Positions 56,224 to 64,000 of a stretch of DNA of 64,000 nucleotides are shown in pieces. Under the pieces are notes generated by a model that saw only the letters and a list, made by a program, of their open reading frames with translations, did not search any database and was not told where the DNA came from. Each line of letters begins with the position of its first letter. The stretch's first letter is position 1. Location: NCBI GenBank assembly GCA_036261915.1, contig DATAJX010000005.1, forward strand, positions 62,001 to 126,000, written 5' to 3'. The DNA comes from DATAJX01 sp036261915. Its GTDB lineage: Bacteria; Pseudomonadota; Alphaproteobacteria; UBA2136; UBA6156. Position numbers and translations under genes: made by a program.

Positions 56224-56838
56224 TTAAGCGTTAGGCGTTTCGGCGGGAGCGGCTTCGGCGGCAGGCGCTTCGGCCTGGGCCGGAGCTTCGGCAGCGGGAG
56301 CGGCTTCGGCTGCAGGTGCAGCTTCGGCGGCCGGGGCTTCTTCCTTCGCGGGGGCAACAGCGCCACCCTTGTCGGCGTAGGCCTTGGTAACCCGCGCCAG
56401 TTGGGCGCCGGAGGCTTGCAACAGGCCCACCAGCTTGCCGCGCAGTTCGTTGAGGCTGGGCAGTTTGCTCAGCGTCTTGATGTCGGCTGCGGTTTGCGGT
56501 TTGCCGTCGAACGTGCCGCCCAGAATGATCAGTTTTTCATTCTTGTCGGCGAATGCCTGCGCCACTTTGCTGGCGGTGAGCATGTCTTCGCCGTAGGCGA
56601 GCAGGGTCGGGCCCTTCATCAGGTCGGCAGCGGCTTCGTGGGACGTGCCCTTGAATGCCAGCTTGGCCAGGCGGTTTTTGGCCACCTGTACGGTGCCGCC
56701 GATCTTGGCCATTTCGCGGCGCAGGGTGGTGAGGTCCTTCACCGTGAGGCCACGGTATTGGGCTACAACCAGCGCGCCGGACTTGGCGAGGCCGCCGTTC
56801 AGCTCTTGCACGAACGTTTGTTTTTGAGTGCGATCCAT
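56224..56838 (-). CDS. rplJ: Ribosomal protein uL10
   Basis: 204 residues; about 30 more than usual. The body (residues 1-165) is standard: KQTFVQELNGGLAKSGALVV with AQYRGLTVKDL, and a GGTFDGKPQTAADI region. The extra part is an Ala/Pro/Glu tail, with AAPAAEA-type units repeated, beyond the L12-binding helix. It follows a 5' leader of about 150 bases from the promoter at 57000, where L10-L12 can be expected to repress their own translation. Confidence 0.97.
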   Translation of the reverse strand: MDRTQKQTFVQELNGGLAKSGALVVAQYRGLTVKDLTTLRREMAKIGGTVQVAKNRLAKLAFKGTSHEAAADLMKGPTLLAYGEDMLTASKVAQAFADKNEKLIILGGTFDGKPQTAADIKTLSKLPSLNELRGKLVGLLQASGAQLARVTKAYADKGGAVAPAKEEAPAAEAAPAAEAAPAAEAPAQAEAPAAEAAPAETPNA

Positions 56839-56999
56839 CGGTTCGTTTCCGTTGGTTCATATCACCAGCCCGCCCCATGCGGGACCGGTTTGTAAGCTCT
56901 GCTTAGGAATTAACCTCGGCTGGGCGGTCGGCTTTTCAGCTTTCCGATTAACCCCTTCTGAGTGCCAATGGGGCCCGGCTTTCTTGGGCAGATGGCGGC

Positions 57000-57028
57000 T
57001 ATATAGGCGGGGTTGGGGGATGGGTCAA
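57000..57028 (-). promoter_or_regulatory. Promoter of rplJ-rplL
   Basis: Minus strand TTGACC (57028-57023), 17 bases, TATATA (57005-57000). The leader of about 150 bases to the rplJ start is long enough for an L10 binding site. Confidence 0.7.
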
Positions 57029-57113
57029 GCTTGAATTGGCTTTTTGCCGCCCCATGTTAAGGCTGTTATACCTCCACCGGGTTGCGGCCCCTGCCTTTTG
57101 CAAAGGAATACCC

Positions 57114-57356
57114 ATGAGTAACCTGACACTGCAACCGCTGTTCAACGAGATCAAGGCCCATGCGAGGCGCTTGAGGACGGCTGGTTCGATTTCGTACATG
57201 ACCGGCAAGGAGCTGGGCGAGGAATATGAACGGGCCAAGGAATTGTCGGGCGACAAATTCGAGGACGAAGACCTGCAGCCTCACCTGGCCCCCAGTTGGA
57301 AACAGCGGGCGCAGGAATTTTTGGAACTGGAAATACCCAAGGGCGGCTTTAAATAG
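57114..57356 (+). CDS. Hypothetical protein, 80 residues
   Basis: A small charged protein: MSNLTLQPLFNEIKAHARRL and later GKELGEEYERAKELSGDKFE, mostly helical by eye. AAAGGA precedes the ATG. It is transcribed opposite to its r-protein neighbours and splits rplKA from rplJL. No family recognised. Confidence 0.6.
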   Translation: MSNLTLQPLFNEIKAHARRLRTAGSISYMTGKELGEEYERAKELSGDKFEDEDLQPHLAPSWKQRAQEFLELEIPKGGFK

Positions 57357-57372
57357 CCCCTGCCCTTGAACG

Positions 57373-57402
57373 AAAAGCCCCACCGGATGGTGGGGCTTTT
57401 TT
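57373..57402. terminator. Bidirectional terminator
   Basis: AAAAGCCCCACC-GGAT-GGTGGGGCTTTTTT between the 80-residue gene and rplA. Confidence 0.92.
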
Positions 57403-57421
57403 GCGGTTACTGGTCAGCTAG

Positions 57422-58147
57422 TTAGATGCTGCTCAGTTCGACACGGACGCCGGGGCCCATGGTGGTGGCGATGCTCACCTTGCGGAGATAATCGACCTTG
57501 GCACCCGAGGGCTTGGCGGCCTTCACAGCTTCGTAAAGCGCTTTAATATTTTCGGCGATCTTCTTGGCATCGAAGGACTTTTTACCAACTGCGGCGTGGA
57601 CGATACCGGCGGCTTCGACCTTGAACTCGATAAGGCCACCCTTGATGTCCTTGACGGCTTTAGCCGCGTTGGGGGTGACGGTGCCGAGCTTGGGGTTGGG
57701 CATGAGGCCCTTGGGGCCCAGCAGCTTGCCGACGCGGCCGACCAGCGGCATGCAGTCGGGGGTGGCGATGACGCGGTCGAAGCCGAAGAAACCGTCTTCG
57801 ATCTTCTTGACCAGGTCGTCGGCGCCCACGAAGTCGGCGCCCGCAGCCTTGGCGGCCTCGGCGGCTTCGCCCTTGGCGATGACCGCGATGCGCACGGTTT
57901 TGCCCGTGCCGTGGGGCAGCGACACGACGCCGCGCACCATTTGGTCGTTATACTTGGGATCGACGTTGAGGCCGATCGCCACTTCGACGGATTCGTCGAA
58001 CTTGGCGGAAGGAGCGTCTTTCAGCATCTTCACGGCATCGGCCAGCGGATAAAACACGGTTTTATCGATGGCGGGCATGTTGTCGAGGCGGCCGGAGCTG
58101 AGGCGCTTGCCGTTGCCAGCTTTGGCGGACGTTTTTTTGGTAGCCAT
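57422..58147 (-). CDS. rplA: Ribosomal protein uL1
   Basis: 241 residues; standard L1 body from about residue 30 with VEVAIGLNVDPKYNDQMVRG and MPNPKLGTVTPN. The N-terminus has an extra Lys/Ala-rich lead (MATKKTSAKAGNGKRL). 19 bases after rplK. L1 is the known autogenous repressor of this operon in other bacteria. Confidence 0.98.
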   Translation of the reverse strand: MATKKTSAKAGNGKRLSSGRLDNMPAIDKTVFYPLADAVKMLKDAPSAKFDESVEVAIGLNVDPKYNDQMVRGVVSLPHGTGKTVRIAVIAKGEAAEAAKAAGADFVGADDLVKKIEDGFFGFDRVIATPDCMPLVGRVGKLLGPKGLMPNPKLGTVTPNAAKAVKDIKGGLIEFKVEAAGIVHAAVGKKSFDAKKIAENIKALYEAVKAAKPSGAKVDYLRKVSIATTMGPGVRVELSSI

Positions 58148-58166
58148 AATATGTTCTCCCCTTCCC

Positions 58167-58592
58167 TTACTCGACGCTCAGGCCCATCGAACGGGCGGAA
58201 CCGGCGATGATCTTTTCGGCGGCTTCGATGCTGGTGGCGTTGAGGTCGACCATTTTGGCTTCGGCGATTTCGCGCACCTGCTTTTTGGTGACCTTGCCGA
58301 TGGGCGCCTTGTGGGTGCCGGCGCCTTTGGCCACCTTGCTCGCTTCGAGCAGGTACCAGCTGGCGGGCGGGGTCTTCATTTCGAAGGTGAAGGTACGGTC
58401 GGCGTAGGCCGTGATGATGCACGGCACCGGGGTACCGGGCTTGAACTTTTGCTGCGTGGCGGCATTGAAGGCCTTGCAGAATTCCATGATGTTGAGACCC
58501 TTTTGACCAAGGGCGGGGCCCACGGGCGGGGCCGGGTTAGCTTGACCAGCCGGCACTTGCAGCTTGATGAAGCCGATGACTTTTTTAGCCAT
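58167..58592 (-). CDS. rplK: Ribosomal protein uL11
   Basis: 141 residues: MAKKVIGFIKLQVPAGQANP, PPVGPALGQKGLNIMEFCKA, and the C-terminal rRNA-binding domain. First gene of rplK-rplA. The preceding gene is not nusG, so secE-nusG have been split off as well. Confidence 0.98.
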   Translation of the reverse strand: MAKKVIGFIKLQVPAGQANPAPPVGPALGQKGLNIMEFCKAFNAATQQKFKPGTPVPCIITAYADRTFTFEMKTPPASWYLLEASKVAKGAGTHKAPIGKVTKKQVREIAEAKMVDLNATSIEAAEKIIAGSARSMGLSVE

Positions 58593-58622
58593 TTGCGTTT
58601 CCTATTCTCGTTTGTTCAACTC

Positions 58623-58661
58623 CCACGGTTGGTTCCGGAGGTTACCCTCCCAACGCCGTGG
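58623..58661 (-). promoter_or_regulatory. Stem structure in the rplK leader
   Basis: On the minus-strand transcript CCACGG-GTTGG pairs with CCAAC-CCGTGG and an inner GGAGG/CCTCC stem sits on top, with a small internal loop. It lies between the rplK promoter and its start codon. L1 autogenous control sites are found in this position in other bacteria. Confidence 0.5.
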
Positions 58662-58668
58662 TAGGGCC

Positions 58669-58697
58669 GATATAGGGGGTTTTGCATGGGCTGGCAA
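58669..58697 (-). promoter_or_regulatory. Promoter of rplK-rplA
   Basis: Minus strand TTGCCA (58697-58692), 17 bases, TATATC (58674-58669). Confidence 0.65.
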
Positions 58698-58760
58698 GCT
58701 TGAAAAGCGCATTTGTGGGCCTATATCGGAATGACTAACCGTCCCGTTTTTGGAGGCCTG

Positions 58761-59024
58761 ATGAAGACCCTTGACCTGTTTAAGATGGTTTGCGACGCGC
58801 ATAAGAACTCAACCCCCGGCTACGCCCGCCACACCGCCCTGGGGCTGGTGCGGGCGGAAGGCCTGGATGCCCTGAACAAGGCCCAGAACACCCGTGAAGC
58901 CGACCTGCGCACCTACCTGCCCCTGCCCGGCAAGCTGATGGCCGACGTGATCTCGCGCGGGTGGGCAGACCGCGCCCAGGCGGCCATGCGCTACCCCGAC
59001 CGTAAGCTGCTGACCGCAGCATGA
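58761..59024 (+). CDS. Hypothetical protein, 87 residues
   Basis: A soluble, basic, mostly helical protein: MKTLDLFKMVCDAHKNSTPG, then ARHTALGLVRAEGLDAL. GGAGG precedes the ATG; a terminator lies 20 bases after the stop. Divergent from rplK. Unknown function. Confidence 0.6.
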   Translation: MKTLDLFKMVCDAHKNSTPGYARHTALGLVRAEGLDALNKAQNTREADLRTYLPLPGKLMADVISRGWADRAQAAMRYPDRKLLTAA

Positions 59025-59042
59025 AGACGAAAACGCCCGAAA

Positions 59043-59072
59043 GGCCGCCATGAATTTCATGGCGGCTTTTTG
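59043..59072 (+). terminator. Terminator after the 87-residue gene
   Basis: GCCGCCATGAA / TTCATGGCGGC with a single-base loop region and TTTTTGG. Confidence 0.85.
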
Positions 59073-59144
59073 GTTATTTAAAAGCCATGGCGGTTGAAAG
59101 CTTGCGGGTTTGCCGTAAAACTGCCCGCAAAGAAAGATAAGACA

Positions 59145-60695
59145 ATGCGTGGCGGATGGAATGCGGTGGCGGAATTCTGGCGGGACCGCCATGTGTGGTT
59201 CTGGCCCCCGGCCCTTGGCCTGATTGTGGTGCTGGCCAACAGCTTTGCCCAACCCGATGTTTATACCGCGCGCGTGACGCTTCAGCTTGACGTGGCCGAG
59301 GCCAAGAGCCCCCTGCTGCAGAACTGGCAGGAAGCCGGCCATGAGCAGGTGCTGGGGGACATACTGCACCGCCCCGAACTGCTGACCGACAGCGCTCGCG
59401 ACGGCGGCCAGCCCATTGACGGCCGCGCCCTTGACCTGCGTGTGCTGAGCGACCGCTTGCTGGAAATCACCTACAGCAGCCCCAACCGCAGCCGGTTGGA
59501 AAGCACTCTGGATGCGCTAGCGTTCAACTTCATCTACGAGCTGCTTTCGCCCGAGCGGCTGCGTTTGCAGCAACGCTTGCAGACCCTTGGCGACGAACTG
59601 AAGACCGCGCAAAAGCCGGTGGACGACCCGGCCCAGCAGGCTGCCCATGACGCCGAGGTTGCCCGCCTGCGCCAGAACTACAACGAGATTTTGACCAGTT
59701 TGAGCACCGTGAACGCGGCGTTCGACAAGGGTTCGCCCAACGCGCTGATCTGGTTTGCCGAGCCTTCACGCCTGGTGGCCAGCCCCACCGCGCTGGGGCG
59801 CCACGTGCATGACGGGTTGGCCGGGTTGCTGGCCGGGCTGCTGGTAAGCATGTTTTTGGTGACGCTGCGCCGTGGCCGCCGCGCCGCGCTGGCGACTCAG
59901 GAGAACGTGGCCGCTATTACCGGCCTGCCCCTGCTGGGCGTGCTGCCCGATTTGGGCGCCGTGAAGGTGAGCCCCGGTTATGTTGACGTGACGGTGGGGG
60001 GCACAAGTGTTCAGCCCGCCAGCTTTGCCGAGATTGTGCGCCTGCACCGGTTGCTGACCCGCAACCTGAACGGCAGCCTGGTGCTGACCAGCGCCGAAAG
60101 CGGCGAAGGCACCAGCCTGCTGGCCCAGTTGCTGGCCCTGCGCAGCGCCGCCACCACCAAAAAGGTGCTGCTGGTGGACCTGAACCTGAAGAGCAGCTTT
60201 TTGACCCGTGCCAACGGGGCCAAGCCGGTGGCGTGGAAGCTGGGGACCAAAACCCCGGCGTGGAAGGATGAGATCATTAAGCTGGGTGACAGCGGCGTGG
60301 ACTTTTTGCCCGCCCCCAGCGACGCAGGCACCCTGAAGGAACTGCACAGCATTGCCCACACCCGTGCGTGGCTGGACAAGGCCGATAACGGCTACGAGCA
60401 TGTGATCATTGATACCAGTGCCATTGGCGCCATGAACCGCCAGAACGCCGACCCTCTGGCGCTGGCCGCCGCCGCCAGCCGCGTGGCTTTGGTGGTGCTG
60501 ACCGGCATGACCACCCGCCGCCGCTTGGGCACCGCCGTGCCGCAACTGAACGCCAGCGGCGCCAACCTGCTGGGCGTGGTGGCCAATGCGCGTTTTGACC
60601 CCAGCCATGCCGTTCTGGTGCGGCAGGCCATGGGCTTTTTGAACCGCTTTGCGCCGGGCCTGGGCCACTGGCTGGGCAGCCGTGCCGGGGTTTAA
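59145..60695 (+). CDS. Chain-length determinant / Wzc-like protein with degenerate P-loop
   Basis: 516 residues. An N-terminal membrane helix (WFWPPALGLIVVLANSF) and a second (GLAGLLAGLLVSMFLVTL, about 224-241) enclose a periplasmic Wzz-like domain with long helices (RLRLQQRLQTLGDELKTAQK). The cytoplasmic half resembles Wzc/CpsD tyrosine kinases: SAESGEGTSLLAQ (about 316-328) and VLLVDLN as Walker A'. The P-loop Lys of GEGKS is Thr, and there is no Tyr-rich tail, so kinase activity is doubtful. It may control polysaccharide length without phosphorylation. No wza or wzx is adjacent. Confidence 0.8.
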   Translation: MRGGWNAVAEFWRDRHVWFWPPALGLIVVLANSFAQPDVYTARVTLQLDVAEAKSPLLQNWQEAGHEQVLGDILHRPELLTDSARDGGQPIDGRALDLRVLSDRLLEITYSSPNRSRLESTLDALAFNFIYELLSPERLRLQQRLQTLGDELKTAQKPVDDPAQQAAHDAEVARLRQNYNEILTSLSTVNAAFDKGSPNALIWFAEPSRLVASPTALGRHVHDGLAGLLAGLLVSMFLVTLRRGRRAALATQENVAAITGLPLLGVLPDLGAVKVSPGYVDVTVGGTSVQPASFAEIVRLHRLLTRNLNGSLVLTSAESGEGTSLLAQLLALRSAATTKKVLLVDLNLKSSFLTRANGAKPVAWKLGTKTPAWKDEIIKLGDSGVDFLPAPSDAGTLKELHSIAHTRAWLDKADNGYEHVIIDTSAIGAMNRQNADPLALAAAASRVALVVLTGMTTRRRLGTAVPQLNASGANLLGVVANARFDPSHAVLVRQAMGFLNRFAPGLGHWLGSRAGV

Positions 60696-61293
60696 AAAAC
60701 CTTTTGTACTGGCCATCAACGGTTCGCCCCATGGCGACGGTGTGGTGGCCGAACTGCTGGACCTGACCCTGCGCGGCGCCGCCGAGTTTGGCGCCGAGGT
60801 GAAGCGCGTTGATTTATACAAGCTGAATATTTTGCCCGCGCCGGGGAATTTCAGCCGCGAGCCGGCCAGCGAGACCGTGGCCGCCATGCCCGCCGACGAC
60901 ATGCGGGCGCTTTACCCGGACATTATCCGCGCCGATGCGCTGGTTTTAGGAACCCCCGTTTACTGGATGAACATGAGCGGGGTGATGAAAACCTTTATTG
61001 ACCGGCTGACCCCGCTGGAAAGCGACGGCAACCAGCTGGAAGGCAAGCTGGCGGCGTTTGTGGCGGCCAGCAAGGAGAACCACGGCGGCGGCGAAAGTGC
61101 GGCCATGGCCATGGCGACGGCGTTATTGCAGATGGGCTGCATGATCCCTCCCAACGGGGTGATGTGGCACCCGGGCGCGTGGGAGGAAGGCGGCGAGGCA
61201 CAAGCCAGCTGGGCCATGAACGATGCGCCGCGGGTGGGGAAGACAATTGTAAATATACTTGGGGCCCTTAGGAGTAAGGACTGGATCGAATAA
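60682..61293 (+). CDS. NADPH-dependent FMN reductase-type flavoprotein
   Basis: 203 residues from a GTG at 60682, overlapping the upstream gene by 14 bases (start uncertain; a TTG at 60649 is the alternative). Flavodoxin-like fold: LAINGSPHGDGVVAELLDLT binds the FMN phosphate, and GTPVYWMNMSGVMKTFIDRL holds the flavin. Probably reduces quinones or iron-bound ligands. It abuts fdxA on the other strand with no base between their stop codons. Confidence 0.78.
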   Translation: MPGFKKPFVLAINGSPHGDGVVAELLDLTLRGAAEFGAEVKRVDLYKLNILPAPGNFSREPASETVAAMPADDMRALYPDIIRADALVLGTPVYWMNMSGVMKTFIDRLTPLESDGNQLEGKLAAFVAASKENHGGGESAAMAMATALLQMGCMIPPNGVMWHPGAWEEGGEAQASWAMNDAPRVGKTIVNILGALRSKDWIE

Positions 61294-61635
61294 CTACTCG
61301 CCGGCTTTGGGCGAGAAGGCTTCTTTTTTATCGGCGGCGGATTTGTCGGCTTCGGCCTCGGCGCCCGGCAGCGGGCCTTTGCTCTCTTGAATATTGGGCC
61401 AGATGGCCGAGTACTTGCGGTTGATGTCGGCCCATTCGCGTTCGTCGGGGGCCAGTTCTTCGTCGGGCTTGATGGCGGAGATGGGGCACTCGGGTTCGCA
61501 GACGCCGCAGTCGATGCATTCGTCCGGATTAATCACCAGCATGTTTTCGCCCTGGTAGAAGCAGTTGACCGGGCATACCTCGACGCAATCCGTATAACGG
61601 CACGAAATACATTTTCCGGTGACGACGAAGGGCAT
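61294..61635 (-). CDS. fdxA: Seven-iron ferredoxin FdxA
   Basis: 113 residues. The N-terminal part carries all nine Cys of the FdI/FdxA pattern, at 9, 12, 17, 21, 25, 40, 43, 46 and 50, which should bind one [3Fe-4S] and one [4Fe-4S] cluster. The C-terminal half (REWADINRKYSAIWPNI, then a charged Ala/Lys tail) is also FdxA-like; the tail is longer than normal. The start at 61635 gives the exact family N-terminus MPFVVTGKC; the frame to 62103 is not coding. Confidence 0.95.
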   Translation of the reverse strand: MPFVVTGKCISCRYTDCVEVCPVNCFYQGENMLVINPDECIDCGVCEPECPISAIKPDEELAPDEREWADINRKYSAIWPNIQESKGPLPGAEAEADKSAADKKEAFSPKAGE

Positions 61636-61734
61636 GGCGCTGTTGTAAGCGAGTGGTGGGCCGCTGGCAACAGGGTATCGGGCCGTTTTTGCCGCCCCGG
61701 GGTGGTATGCAAAATAGCGGGGTAAGGTGGGTGC

Positions 61735-62829
61735 ATGTTCAAACATTGGCCCGTGCTGGCTTGCTATGCGTTGCTTGGCGTTGCCAGCGTGCACATGTTT
61801 GGCGTGATGCGCGGCGTGCCGATGCCGCAATCGGGCCTTTTGATGGCGCAGGCCGATGCGGATATGGATATTGCCAGCCACTTTACCGGCATGACCGATG
61901 AAGCGTTGGCGGCGATCGAACCGGCCAGTGGCCCCGAAGGCGAAAGCCCGGCCGAGGCCGCCGGCCATGCGGCGCCTGCCGATGCCCCCGCCGACGAAGC
62001 CAAGACGGCTGATGGCAATGAAGCGCCTGCGGCCGAGGGCAAGGACGAAGCAAAGCCCTCCGGTGAGCACGGCGCCAAGACCGAAGGTGGCGAAGGCGGG
62101 CACGAGCCGAAAAAATCATTCACCGGTAAAACCCTGAGCGCCGAGCCCGGCACGCCGAGCATCACCATTGGAATGCTGAAGGTGGAAACCCGCAAGGACC
62201 TGAAGGCCGAAGCCGAGCTGGCCTTTACCCCGCCCGAACTGCGCAGCCCCGAAACCACCGAGCTGCTGAAGCGGCGCTTCAGGTTTACCCCCTATGCCCA
62301 CGATGTGACCCGCGGCCCCAACAATGCGCCGATGACGGTGGTGGAGTTCAGCGACCTCTCGTGCGTGCAATGCATGGCCGACCTGAAAAAGGCCGAGGAC
62401 ATTTACACCCAGTATGCCGGCCGCGTGCGCTACGTGCAGGTATATCTGCCCGTTGATTCGCGCCGCCAGACCAACCTGGCCGCCTTTTACGGCAAAGTGG
62501 CCCAGCGCGACGGCAAGTACTGGGAATTCCGCGAAGCGTTGTTTGACGTGAAGGAGCCCAGCCCCGAAGCGTATTTTGACGCGCTGGTGAAGGTGGGGGT
62601 TTCGGCCACCGATGCGCGCCGCTGGATAACCACCGACAGTCGCCGCTTTTACCGCGAGCTGGATGCCGACGCCCAGTTGAGCCGCGCGCTTGGGTTGGAC
62701 AAGCCCCCGCACTTTTTTGTGAACGGCATCCACGTGGGTGACGGCGGCATACCCCGCGAGCTGCTGCCCAACGTGATGAGCTACGAAGGCAACTACACCC
62801 ACTACCAACTGGATAGTTTGGCGCAATGA
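61735..62829 (+). CDS. DsbA-like thiol oxidoreductase with long acidic linker
   Basis: 364 residues. Signal-anchor N-terminus (WPVLACYALLGVASVHMFGV), then about 80 residues of Ala/Glu/Pro/Gly linker (65-125), then a thioredoxin-fold domain: FSDLSCVQCMADL with the CVQC active site (210-213), a helical insert, and PPHFFVNG with the cis-Pro loop. It likely forms or isomerises disulfides in the periplasm. The stop overlaps the next start (ATGA). Confidence 0.85.
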   Translation: MFKHWPVLACYALLGVASVHMFGVMRGVPMPQSGLLMAQADADMDIASHFTGMTDEALAAIEPASGPEGESPAEAAGHAAPADAPADEAKTADGNEAPAAEGKDEAKPSGEHGAKTEGGEGGHEPKKSFTGKTLSAEPGTPSITIGMLKVETRKDLKAEAELAFTPPELRSPETTELLKRRFRFTPYAHDVTRGPNNAPMTVVEFSDLSCVQCMADLKKAEDIYTQYAGRVRYVQVYLPVDSRRQTNLAAFYGKVAQRDGKYWEFREALFDVKEPSPEAYFDALVKVGVSATDARRWITTDSRRFYRELDADAQLSRALGLDKPPHFFVNGIHVGDGGIPRELLPNVMSYEGNYTHYQLDSLAQ

Positions 62830-64000
62830 GCATTCATGGTGACCTGCGCAAACAACTGGCCACCTTTGCCGGCGACCTGGAAAAGAACCAGAACGCCCGC
62901 CGCCGCGCACGGTTGGAACGCCTGCGCCTGATTGAAGAACAGGCCGGGGGGCAGGTGATGCAGGTACAGTTCAGCCCCGATGTGGCGGCGGTGCTGAACG
63001 GCATTCAGGCGCACATTCAATACGAAAAGAACCGCTACGTTTTGCCGCTGCAGCAGGCCGGGGACGAAGCGCAGGACGGCCTGCCGCCAGTGCCGCCTAG
63101 CGTGCCCGGGCTTGAGGCCGTGACCTCGCCTTTTGTGCAAGAGCTGAAAGTGGGATTGAGCCCGCTGATACGCCCGCTGGAAAACCACGAGGTGCCGGAT
63201 TCGCTGACCCCGCCCATTAAATATTTTGGCATTTTGCTGCTGGAGGAACTGGCCAGCCTGACCAACGAGACCGCGTTGCTGGGCAACAGCAACGGCTCGG
63301 CCATGGTGATGCCCCGACTGCGTCAGGTGCAGCAGGCCCTGTTCGGCGGCCGGTTGCAGGATGCCATGACCATTTTGCGCACCGCCTACAAAAACAACCC
63401 GCACAGCTATTTGCTGATGTTTCTGCTCAGCCAGTTTTTGTACATGATGAACAGCATGGGCCAGCAGGGCGTATTGGCCGAAGCCCGCGACCTGGCGCAG
63501 AAAAGCCTGATCGCCAGCGACAAGGTGACGCCCGCCAACCTGATGCGCTACCGCTTTAATGCCATTGTGAGCGAACTGGGCCACGACCCCGAGCGCGCCC
63601 TTGTATGGCTGCGCGATACCGGCCTGCTGGAAATAGACCACCTGCTGCAGGCCAAGGGCTGGCTACAAAGCGCGGCCATTCCGCTGCGTGCTTGGGCCAT
63701 GCTGGCCGAAATACCCGCCCACCTGTGGGACCAGCGCGAGTTTACCCTGTTGCACGACCTGGCCGAAAAGGTGCCCGGTGGCGCGCTGCTGTACCTGTAT
63801 TACTTCCGCAGCCCCCTGACCGCCTATGCCGCCACCCGAAAAGAGCCCTTGCCCCTGGTGGCACAGCTGGAGCGGCTGGTGCAGGTTTCGTGGCTTTTAT
63901 ATAACGACATTGCCCAGCCGCTGGCCCAGCTGGCGCAGACGCCCCATGGCACCGACTGGAGTATTCGTGCCCGGTTCACCTACATTACCGCCAACCTTTG
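62826..64000 (+). CDS. Large helical protein, unknown, runs off the window
   Basis: Starts at the ATG at 62826, which overlaps the DsbA-like stop by 4 bases, and stays open for 391 codons to the edge. The protein begins MSIHGDLRKQLATFAGDLEK, has an acidic/Pro-rich stretch (about 75-95), and from about residue 165 shows helical-pair units (LQDAMTILRTAYKNNPHSYL, ARDLAQKSLIASDKVTPANL, and later LGHDPERALVWLRDTGLLE) that look TPR-like. No signal peptide. Function unknown; co-translated with the oxidoreductase. Confidence 0.7.
   Translation, partial: MSIHGDLRKQLATFAGDLEKNQNARRRARLERLRLIEEQAGGQVMQVQFSPDVAAVLNGIQAHIQYEKNRYVLPLQQAGDEAQDGLPPVPPSVPGLEAVTSPFVQELKVGLSPLIRPLENHEVPDSLTPPIKYFGILLLEELASLTNETALLGNSNGSAMVMPRLRQVQQALFGGRLQDAMTILRTAYKNNPHSYLLMFLLSQFLYMMNSMGQQGVLAEARDLAQKSLIASDKVTPANLMRYRFNAIVSELGHDPERALVWLRDTGLLEIDHLLQAKGWLQSAAIPLRAWAMLAEIPAHLWDQREFTLLHDLAEKVPGGALLYLYYFRSPLTAYAATRKEPLPLVAQLERLVQVSWLLYNDIAQPLAQLAQTPHGTDWSIRARFTYITANL

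Noticed and set aside
61636..62103. Upstream extension of the fdxA frame
   Set aside because: FdxA proteins start with the MPFVVTGKC-type N-terminus; the extension overlaps the start of the opposite gene.

Overview
The window is GC-rich, densely coded bacterial chromosome. RpoB, the SucA/SucB pair, the nine-cysteine FdxA-type ferredoxin, the membrane-anchored CycM-like cytochrome c and the ELM1-family protein all point to an alphaproteobacterium. Some traits are unusual for that class: a single-chain (alpha2) glycyl-tRNA synthetase, a dusB-fis operon of gamma/beta type, and a broken-up rif/str gene cluster. I would not go below class level from sequence alone.

Layout. 0-5 kb, minus strand: surface-sugar genes (O-antigen ligase, GT4 glycosyltransferase) run into xseB-ispA and an ELM1-family gene with overlaps or gaps of a few bases. 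5.1-6.5 kb: glyS. 6.6-9.9 kb: small and exported proteins, a TlpA-like lipoprotein and a SlmA-like TetR regulator. 9.9-12.4 kb: rpmH-rnpA-yidD-yidC in tight overlap, divergent from a cytochrome c. 13-16 kb: accessory genes (ankyrin-like, Gly-rich exported, pilin-like). 16-18.8 kb: dusB-fis, pgpA and a lipoprotein. 18.8-20.2 kb: GIY-YIG nuclease, palindromic repeats, a deoxyribosyltransferase-like gene and two tiny related proteins. 20.3-28.3 kb: rsmI, lpd, aroK, and sucA-nudix-sucB. 28-34 kb: small exported and calcium-binding proteins, miaA, apbC, and divergent thyA/folA. 34-36.7 kb: an OmpR/histidine kinase pair facing an Asr-like exported protein. 36.8-58.6 kb: the translation/transcription core on the minus strand, rplK-rplA, rplJ-rplL, rpoB-rpoC, rpsL-rpsG and fusA, separated by unrelated genes on both strands. 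58.7-64 kb: a Wzc/Wzz-like protein, an FMN reductase, fdxA, a DsbA-like oxidoreductase and a gene running off the window.

How genes work together. The lpd, sucA and sucB products form the 2-oxoglutarate dehydrogenase complex. thyA and folA form the dTMP/folate cycle. yidC, yidD, rnpA and rpmH serve membrane insertion and RNA processing. The r-protein and RNA polymerase blocks have their own recognisable promoters (rplK, rplJ, rpoB), which fits their physical separation.

Non-coding structure worth a look: two copies of a long hairpin with a conserved asymmetric core (198-304, 19762-19885); a GATGCGCCGGTGATGCG-type repeat (13.1 kb twice, and just upstream of the rpoB promoter); an OmpR-type direct repeat in front of the two-component operon; a strong leader hairpin before rplK; and many compact terminators with TTGC or TGC loops. 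Many long open frames antisense to real genes (for example opposite rpoB and rpoC) are by-products of GC-rich codon use and are left out. I found no rRNA, tRNA, CRISPR array, prophage or insertion sequence.
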